Positions 22,798 through 28,013 of a stretch of DNA of 28,013 nucleotides are shown here, in pieces. The notes under the pieces were generated by a model, which was not told the DNA's origin, did no database searches, and worked only from the letters and a program-made list of their open reading frames with translations. The translations under genes and the position numbers were made by a program. Position 1 is the first letter of the stretch. The number at the start of each line of letters is the position of its first letter. Origin of the DNA: a virus; IMG/VR virus record IMGVR_UViG_3300017788_000130, positions 1 to 28,013 of that record; one strand, written 5' to 3'.

Positions 22798-23175
22798 TTA
22801 TACGCCATATTTGTTGCGTTTTGGTTTAGCAACTGGGCTGATTTTGTTTGTAGTATCTAGCTCAAGGCTACGCATATCTCCGTGGTTAGGATCATCGTAC
22901 TTTGCTCCAGCGACTTTATAGGCTATTTTTAACATTTCTTGTTCTTCTTTAGTATATGGAAATGCTGCCTTTCTTTTTCCGATCCAGGATTTTCTATCAA
23001 CGTCCGGAACGATCTTTCCATCGGTACAGGCCACAGCCATACCTACTCTAAACTGGACATAATCACTGTTAGCACGTTCTGCATCCCCAAATGTATTAAT
23101 ACCTCGAGATGATTGACTTTGTCGTTTAGTTAATTTTGCCTGGGTAGCCTCTGAAATGATTTCTTTAACTTTCAT
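22798..23175 (-). CDS. Hypothetical protein with internal-head-protein-like N-terminus (125 aa)
   Basis: A basic 125-aa protein starting MKVKEIISEATQAKL; the first ten residues resemble the T4 capsid-targeting tag, with a possible gp21 cleavage after ISE. The middle has DYVQFRVGMAVACTDGKIVP and RKSWIGKRKAAFPYTKEEQE, and the end is Lys/Pro-rich (VAKPKRNKYGV). No family is recognised, but the pattern recalls conserved proteins of marine T4-like phages. It starts one base after the gp13 stop and shares its promoter. A head-associated role is inference from the tag and neighbours. Confidence 0.7.
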   Translation of the reverse strand: MKVKEIISEATQAKLTKRQSQSSRGINTFGDAERANSDYVQFRVGMAVACTDGKIVPDVDRKSWIGKRKAAFPYTKEEQEMLKIAYKVAGAKYDDPNHGDMRSLELDTTNKISPVAKPKRNKYGV

Positions 23176-23176
23176 G

Positions 23177-23941
23177 TTAACCTATGATAAATGTATAACC
23201 TGTACCGCCCGGCACTGCTGTTTCGAGTTCTTTTTCTAGCTTTTCTATTTCTTCTTTGCTGGCCGCTTTTAGATCACCGCCGTTGAGTTGTGTACCACCT
23301 TGCGGTCCTGCGATATTAGCAAATTTACTACGAGCTTCTCCAAGGATGCCCTTACATATAGCCAGAGTGTAATCTTTAATCCATTGGCTGGCATAGACAT
23401 CGTCGATTAAAATATAGTCAGGCTTGTAGTTATATGTGCGTAACATCACTACTTCGCCTTCTGTAAAAGGACGTTGTAACATCCTAAATGTATGGCTGTG
23501 CGGAATCCATTGGAACTCAATATAGCTACCGAACATACGTCCCACCATTTCTTGATACTGTGCAAACATTTCATAGGTAGCTATACCGCCTAGCATGGTG
23601 CTGTTTAGAAGATATGTATTAGTATAGGCTAGATTAAAAGGTTCGAAGTTTGTACCTGTGCCGCCACCTGTCCTAGAACCTAATGTCCTACGAAATGCTG
23701 ATCGCACTTCTATGATTTCATCGGGTAATTTGTAGTCATTGGTGTCTTTTTTCAATTCTAAAAACATATAACTTTCTTCAACAGCATTAGGGCTACGTTG
23801 GCGAAATTTTGATACTGTTCTGTCAAGGGCAGTTTCGTAATGTATGGGATCTAACTCTACGTCAATCATGCCGTCTCCTAACATGGCTCTGACGTAATCG
23901 TAGACTTTTTGTTTTTCTGATTGAGTATTAGATTGGGACAT
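23177..23941 (-). CDS. 13: Neck protein gp13
   Basis: A 254-aa protein (T4 gp13 is 309 aa). VYDYVRAMLGDGMIDVELDP with HYETALDRTVSKFRQRS is the conserved opening helical pair. FEPFNLAYTNTYLLNS, FGSYIEFQWIPHSHTFRMLQ and DYTLAICKGILGEARSKFAN follow in the family order. gp13 closes the filled head and connects to gp14. The start is set at MSQSNTQ: GGAG lies six bases before this ATG, while an upstream in-frame ATG (23951-23953) is only three bases from the late box and would probably not be in the mRNA. Confidence 0.8.
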   Translation of the reverse strand: MSQSNTQSEKQKVYDYVRAMLGDGMIDVELDPIHYETALDRTVSKFRQRSPNAVEESYMFLELKKDTNDYKLPDEIIEVRSAFRRTLGSRTGGGTGTNFEPFNLAYTNTYLLNSTMLGGIATYEMFAQYQEMVGRMFGSYIEFQWIPHSHTFRMLQRPFTEGEVVMLRTYNYKPDYILIDDVYASQWIKDYTLAICKGILGEARSKFANIAGPQGGTQLNGGDLKAASKEEIEKLEKELETAVPGGTGYTFIIG

Positions 23942-23956
23942 TTTGTTCTCCATTAT

Positions 23957-23972
23957 TATTTAGCGCTAAATA
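23957..23972. promoter_or_regulatory. Palindromic pair of divergent late promoters
   Basis: The perfect 16-bp palindrome TATTTAGCGCTAAATA contains CTAAATA on both strands, sharing a GC centre. The minus-strand box serves gp13 (short leader with GGAG); the plus-strand box ends seven bases before the gp14 ATG (apparently leaderless). Because the boxes overlap, only one polymerase can occupy them at a time. Confidence 0.75.
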
Positions 23973-23979
23973 TACTACT

Positions 23980-25482
23980 ATGCCCCGTTTATCACTTTAC
24001 CGCCCAGAAAAAGGCAACGATTACAAGTTTCTAGATCGAGAAATCAGCGAAGTTTTCCAAGTGGGGGGAACGGATATTTACCTCCATAAATATATCGGAA
24101 CCAATGACGGGACTACCTTCAAAGATATAACACAGATACAAGATCTAGTTTTTCTTGAAAATCGTGACCGCAAATACGATGACAGTATCTATAGATTACG
24201 TGCTGTTTATAATGTACAGGATTTAGATTTCAATCTAAGCCAATTTGGATTGTTTATCGACAATGACACGGTTTTCATGACTGTACATATCAATGATTTT
24301 ATTCGCACGGTGGGCAGGAAACCAATCAGCGGTGATGTCATAGAAATCCCACATCTCAAAGATGAATTTGCATTAAGTTCCTTTGATGTTAGCTTGCCTA
24401 GATATTATGTGATTAGCGATGTAGGTAGAGCGGCCGAAGGATTTAGTCCAACATGGTATCCGCATCTTTATAGATTAAAACTTACTAAAATTGCAGACAG
24501 TCAACAGTTTGCAGATATTTTTACTAAACCCACAGATCAGGATGCTAATTTTGTTGGTGATTACGTAGAAGGTACGGAATATTTTACCGGCCAGATCGTC
24601 CGGTATCAAGGCACACTCTACGAAGTTAAACCTGGTTTCGTTGCTCCCGACGGCACTATGTTGAGTCCATCGGACGATAGTGCTTGGTCGATATATGGGG
24701 GCGATACGTTGAGAGATCTTCTTAGCACACAAAGCAGATCACTCCAGATTAATGATGCTGTGTTAGCAGAAGCAGAAAATAACGCTCCTAAAAGCGGGTA
24801 CGAAACGCAGCATCTTTATACTCTAGCAGTAGATGAACGAGGAAATGCTGCTCTGCAGACGGTAGATGAAACTGATGTCAGTGTGGACGAAACTAGTCTG
24901 GATGTTAGTAGGATAGCGCAAAGGCCCAAAAGATCGGGATATGCTGGCTATCTATTAGGTGATGGTATCCCGCTTAACGGAGTAGACTTTGGTCACGGAA
25001 TCACATTTCCTAATAATCCCTACGAAGGAGACTATTTCCTACGAACAGATTTCTTCCCTAATAGACTGTTTCGTTTTGATGGAAGCCGATGGGTACGTAG
25101 AGAAGATGCTGTTAGAACCACTATGACCAGCGATGATCCCACTAATCTAGATTCTGAAAATCGTCTCACGCAAAAAGGAACATTTATCAATAACAAGAAA
25201 AGAACCGGCGTTAATTTATTGGGGTCAAATACCGTGACATTGGCAACGTCTACGAATCAAATTCTAACTACTATAGACTACGTCAGTACCATGTATGCCA
25301 CAGCATTGATAGTCAATATAGCACAAATTCCTGTCACGGTAACGAATTCCGCAGGCAAAGCCTTACTTACATTTAATGAATCCGTGGCTGCGGGCAAACA
25401 AATAGATTGGAAGTTATACGAATCGAGCATAGAAGAAAAACAGGCCTTGTCTAAGGCTGTCAAACCTAGGGCGGATCTATAA
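23980..25482 (+). CDS. 14: Neck protein gp14, C-terminally extended
   Basis: A 500-aa protein; T4 gp14 is 256 aa. Residues 1-180 follow the gp14 pattern: EISEVFQVGGTDIYLHKYIG, FNLSQFGLFIDNDTVFMTV, and SGDVIEIPHLKDEFAL leading to a fold-ending YPHLYRLKL. The extension carries a small sugar-binding-like motif (YFTGQIVRYQGTLYEVKPGF, 201-220) and a W-motif (YEGDYFLRTD then FRFDGSRWVRR, 348-374) like those in the enlarged sheath. With gp13, gp14 forms the neck. It is co-transcribed with gp15 (start and stop share one base). No Shine-Dalgarno before the ATG. Confidence 0.75.
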   Translation: MPRLSLYRPEKGNDYKFLDREISEVFQVGGTDIYLHKYIGTNDGTTFKDITQIQDLVFLENRDRKYDDSIYRLRAVYNVQDLDFNLSQFGLFIDNDTVFMTVHINDFIRTVGRKPISGDVIEIPHLKDEFALSSFDVSLPRYYVISDVGRAAEGFSPTWYPHLYRLKLTKIADSQQFADIFTKPTDQDANFVGDYVEGTEYFTGQIVRYQGTLYEVKPGFVAPDGTMLSPSDDSAWSIYGGDTLRDLLSTQSRSLQINDAVLAEAENNAPKSGYETQHLYTLAVDERGNAALQTVDETDVSVDETSLDVSRIAQRPKRSGYAGYLLGDGIPLNGVDFGHGITFPNNPYEGDYFLRTDFFPNRLFRFDGSRWVRREDAVRTTMTSDDPTNLDSENRLTQKGTFINNKKRTGVNLLGSNTVTLATSTNQILTTIDYVSTMYATALIVNIAQIPVTVTNSAGKALLTFNESVAAGKQIDWKLYESSIEEKQALSKAVKPRADL

Positions 25483-27149
25483 TGCAATATTTTTATGATG
25501 GCCAAATACGTAGATATCTAGTTCAAATAATTAGATTATTAAGTAATTTTGTAGTTAAGTATGCCGATGGAACTTTGGTAAGAATTCCTGTAGTTTATGG
25601 TGATGCCGACAGACAAGTGGCTGCGATACTTAACCAAAACAGCGAAAACTCTGTGCAGGCTTCTCCTAAGATAGCTGTCTACATCACTGATATAGAATTA
25701 GATACCAGTAGATTAGCAGATGCTAGTTTTGTTGGAAAATTGCATATCAGAGAGCGTGCTGTAGATGAAAGCACAGGAGAATATCTCAATACCCAGGGAG
25801 AAAATTATACCGTCGAACGATTAATGCCTACTCCTTATAAACTAACTTTCAAAGTAGACATATGGAGCAGCAGTAACGAACAGAAATTACAGATATTAGA
25901 ACAGATATTGGTATTGTTTAATCCCAGCCTAGAAATACAAACCACAGATAATTACATAGATTGGACGAGCCTCAGTGTAGTCGATCTTAACACCGTGACC
26001 TATAGCAGTAGATCTGTTCCTGTGGGGTCGGCCACAGAAATAGATATCGCTACATTAGCATTGTCCACACCTATCTACATCAGTCCCCCAGCTAAGGTCA
26101 AGAGATTAGGTGTGGTCACTAGCATAATAGCTAATATATTTGGAGGTGATGGTGATCCTTATGGAAACTATATCGACGGATTAGGTACAGATCCCGGCGC
26201 CGGCCTTAGAGAACCGTCTAATCCATTGTTCGGTCAATTCGTCACTATCGGAAATTATGACATAGAAGTATTAAATGGCACTGTACGATTGATCAGCAGT
26301 GAAGGTATAGATCTAGCATGGACCATGCTTATAGATCAAAATCCTGACATATATAAAGCCAGCTTGACTAGATTGTATCTCAGACAACCTAACGGATCTA
26401 ATGTCGTAGGTTACATAGCACTAAATTCCCTAGATGAAACTATCATGGTGGCCAGCTGGGATGAAGACACTTATCCATCAAACACCATCATTGATAGCCG
26501 TGGTAGGATCGAAAGCATCGATCCTGACTATGACAATGATACAGGTCGAGGCACGTTTGATGGAATCATAGATCCGCACAGGACTGGTCCTGGATCGGGA
26601 TTACCTGCTGTAACTGTCGCTGGAACTAGATATTTGATATTAGAAGATATAGGAGGAGGAGTCAGAGATTCCTTCATTGCAGAACGTCCCTTACAAAGAA
26701 TTAACACTAATGTGTTGCATCGAAAAGTAGACGGTCATCGAGTTTTTGTAAACGGTGTTGAAGTAGGCAGCGGAAATTTAAGAATACCAAATAACGTCGA
26801 TACTGGAAATTATTATATATTGTTGGATGATCCCGTACCTGCAGGAACAGAGATTACATACGAGATATATCAAAACGAAACTCCAGAGTTAGGCAGCGAT
26901 TGGGGAGGCGCTGATGCTTGGAAAAACTCCGACGGAACAGATTTAATAGCAGCCGCTAATGATATCATAGAATGGTCAGACGACAAATGGTCGGTGATAT
27001 TCAGCGCCAAAGAGCACACAGACATTCTGATATATCAAACTAATGTATTCCCAGGCCGACCGGATGTGCAGTATAAATGGAACGGGGTGGCTTGGGTCAA
27101 GAGTTTTGAAGGCATATATCGCAGAGGGGAGTGGCGACTTGAGCTCTAA
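25482..27149 (+). CDS. 15: Tail completion/sheath stabiliser gp15, C-terminally extended
   Basis: A 555-aa protein, twice the length of T4 gp15 (272 aa). The gp15 pattern is clear in residues 1-215: YFYDGQIRRYLVQIIRLLSN, then VRIPVVYGDADRQVAAILN, and YTVERLMPTPYKLTFKVDIW with EQKLQILEQILVLFNPSLEI. gp15 hexamers cap the tail and join it to the neck. The extra 340 residues include GDGDPYGNYIDGLGTDPG, a region around AWKNSDGTDLIAAANDIIEW, and the closing VQYKWNGVAWVKS, which resembles W-motifs of gp18 and gp14. It is coupled to gp14 by a one-base overlap. Confidence 0.82.
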   Translation: MQYFYDGQIRRYLVQIIRLLSNFVVKYADGTLVRIPVVYGDADRQVAAILNQNSENSVQASPKIAVYITDIELDTSRLADASFVGKLHIRERAVDESTGEYLNTQGENYTVERLMPTPYKLTFKVDIWSSSNEQKLQILEQILVLFNPSLEIQTTDNYIDWTSLSVVDLNTVTYSSRSVPVGSATEIDIATLALSTPIYISPPAKVKRLGVVTSIIANIFGGDGDPYGNYIDGLGTDPGAGLREPSNPLFGQFVTIGNYDIEVLNGTVRLISSEGIDLAWTMLIDQNPDIYKASLTRLYLRQPNGSNVVGYIALNSLDETIMVASWDEDTYPSNTIIDSRGRIESIDPDYDNDTGRGTFDGIIDPHRTGPGSGLPAVTVAGTRYLILEDIGGGVRDSFIAERPLQRINTNVLHRKVDGHRVFVNGVEVGSGNLRIPNNVDTGNYYILLDDPVPAGTEITYEIYQNETPELGSDWGGADAWKNSDGTDLIAAANDIIEWSDDKWSVIFSAKEHTDILIYQTNVFPGRPDVQYKWNGVAWVKSFEGIYRRGEWRLEL

Positions 27150-27579
27150 TGATCGCATAGTCTGTAGCGGTGCGCTGTTCTATGCTAAATCTACTAAAAG
27201 ATTTTTATTATTACAAAAAGCCAACGGTAAACATCAAGGTACTTGGAGCCTAGTAGGAGGAACTAATCTAGGCGAAGAAACTCCTTGGCAGGGACTACAA
27301 AGAGAAATAGAAGAAGAAATTGGATTCGTACCTAAAATTTTAAAGGCTATGCCTTTGGAAACATTTGTCAGCAATGACAGTGTTTTCCATTTTCACACTT
27401 ATCTTTGCGTAATAGACAACGAATTCATACCCGATCTCAGCGATGAACACATGGGCTACGCATGGACTACCGCAGAGAATGCACCTAAGCCCCTACATCA
27501 AGGCCTCCGCAACAGTTTCTCAAACAGAACTATAAGATCTAAATTACAAACAGTATTTGATGTGATCGATTTGATCTGA
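27139..27579 (+). CDS. Nudix hydrolase with TTG start
   Basis: A 146-aa Nudix protein with a full box: GGTNLGEE, seven residues, then REIEEEIGF, matching Gx5Ex7REUxEExGU. The acceptable start is TTG at 27139: GGGGAG lies seven bases upstream and no ATG exists in frame nearby. An ATG at 27043 would require 107 bases of overlap with gp15. It overlaps the gp15 end by 11 bases, so it is the last gene of the gp14-gp15 operon. Nudix enzymes hydrolyse nucleoside diphosphates linked to other groups; the substrate (damaged dNTP, NAD, ADP-ribose, RNA cap) cannot be told. Its stop abuts the convergent fibre gene with no gap. Confidence 0.8.
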   Translation: MSSNDRIVCSGALFYAKSTKRFLLLQKANGKHQGTWSLVGGTNLGEETPWQGLQREIEEEIGFVPKILKAMPLETFVSNDSVFHFHTYLCVIDNEFIPDLSDEHMGYAWTTAENAPKPLHQGLRNSFSNRTIRSKLQTVFDVIDLI

Positions 27580-28013
27580 TTAAGCGAATGTAGCATTTAA
27601 TGTATACCATTGTGTAGCACTGAATCCAATAAATTCCAGCGTAGTTGAAGTTTCTAAACTAAAAAAAGCATTAGTTCCTAAACTGTTTATCTGGGCACCA
27701 GATGCCGGATATATTCTCAATGTGTTTGCACCGCTGTTTCGAATTATTATCTTTCTGCCAGCACTGGCTGTAGGCAGTATAACCCCAGTGCTGGCTGCTA
27801 CTGTGGTGACGTTTGCTAGATCTGTGGTAATCGCTGTGGCTGTTCCTTGTGTAGAACCTGCAGCACTCACGGCATTATTAACGCTGACAGTTAAAGCTCC
27901 GCTGATTGCGCACGTTGTAGAGTTGATAGTGGTAGTACCACCATTGCTGCTACCGATGTTTACGTTAGTAGTTGAACTGGCTGCGCCCCCAGTACCTAGA
28001 TTTACAGTTTTTG
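27580..28013 (-). CDS. Tail-fibre-like protein, C-terminal part (5' end outside window)
   Basis: The frame stays open to the window edge, giving at least 143 residues. The visible part begins in Ser/Thr/Asn/Gly-rich short repeats (KTVNLGTGGAASSTTNVNIG and SSNGGTTTINSTT), typical of beta-helical fibres. It ends in a compact domain containing GVILPTASAGRKIIIRNSGA and FFSLETSTTLEFIGFSATQW. A GTG at 27868-27870 is only an internal codon. It is probably a distal tail fibre or tail-spike subunit, though only the C-terminus is seen. It abuts the Nudix gene tail to tail. Confidence 0.65.
   Translation of the reverse strand, partial: KTVNLGTGGAASSTTNVNIGSSNGGTTTINSTTCAISGALTVSVNNAVSAAGSTQGTATAITTDLANVTTVAASTGVILPTASAGRKIIIRNSGANTLRIYPASGAQINSLGTNAFFSLETSTTLEFIGFSATQWYTLNATFA

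Noticed and set aside
23942-23953. Upstream ATG for gp13 adding four residues
   Set aside because: It lies three bases after the late box, likely before the transcription start, and GGAG is correctly spaced for the next ATG.
27043-27138. ATG start for the Nudix gene 32 codons upstream
   Set aside because: It would overlap the gp15 coding region by 107 bases; the TTG at 27139 has a strong Shine-Dalgarno and the Nudix fold needs no extra residues.
27868-27870. GTG as the start of a 96-aa gene
   Set aside because: The same frame stays open through fibre-like repeats to the window edge, so this is an internal Val.
1-28013. tRNA genes or integrase/attachment sites
   Set aside because: None recognised by eye; a cloverleaf search such as tRNAscan would be needed to exclude a divergent tRNA.

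Overview
The window is a piece of an AT-rich, tightly packed genome of a T4-like contractile-tailed phage. UvsW, UvsX, a UvsY-like protein, gp32, terminase gp17 and gp16, gp4, gp13, gp14, gp15, tail sheath gp18, tail tube gp19 and a dNMP kinase resembling T4 gp1 are all recognisable. Several small conserved genes and the short TAAATA-type late promoters fit the marine exo-T-even branch (cyanophage or pelagiphage relatives) better than enteric T4. No photosynthesis gene or tRNA was seen, so the host cannot be named.

Layout, read on the minus strand from high to low coordinates. The neck and head-completion region (about 24.0-22.1 kb) has gp13, a 125-aa protein and the dNMP kinase. The tail and packaging region (21.7-11.1 kb) has sheath, tube, a tube-fold protein, a 126-aa protein, gp4, gp16, a 202-aa protein, a 48-aa small gene found here, a 671-aa LysM/peptidoglycan-binding protein and gp17. 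A 742-aa probable virion protein (11.1-8.8 kb) precedes the recombination/replication block: gp32, uvsX, an 82-aa acidic protein, a uvsY-like gene, a 390-aa orphan and uvsW (8.7-3.3 kb). A run of small overlapping genes follows (3.2-0.1 kb), ending in a 192-aa protein that looks like a miniature palm of bacterial DNA polymerase III alpha. On the plus strand lie gp14, gp15 and a Nudix hydrolase (24.0-27.6 kb), one HNH-type protein (21.8-22.1 kb), and the tail end of an unidentified gene at the left edge. A fibre-like gene on the minus strand runs off the right edge.

How the parts work together: gp32, UvsX, UvsY and UvsW form the T4 recombination-dependent replication machinery. gp16/gp17 package DNA, gp4/gp13/gp14 close the head, gp15 caps the tail, and gp18/gp19 build the sheath and tube. 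The most striking regulatory feature is a recurring late-promoter arrangement: an 8-bp NATAAATA-like box lies 4-7 nt upstream of the start codon, with no Shine-Dalgarno sequence. This would put transcription start at or next to the ATG, implying leaderless late mRNAs for a subset of genes. A 16-bp palindrome between gp13 and gp14 carries two such boxes back to back. Other points of interest are a 41-bp direct repeat that overlaps the stop codon of the LysM protein, a 1002-aa sheath with repeated W-containing motifs also seen in gp14 and gp15, and N-termini resembling the T4 capsid-targeting tag.

No stretch longer than about 300 bases lacks a gene. All functions are assigned by reading motifs by eye; no database search was possible.
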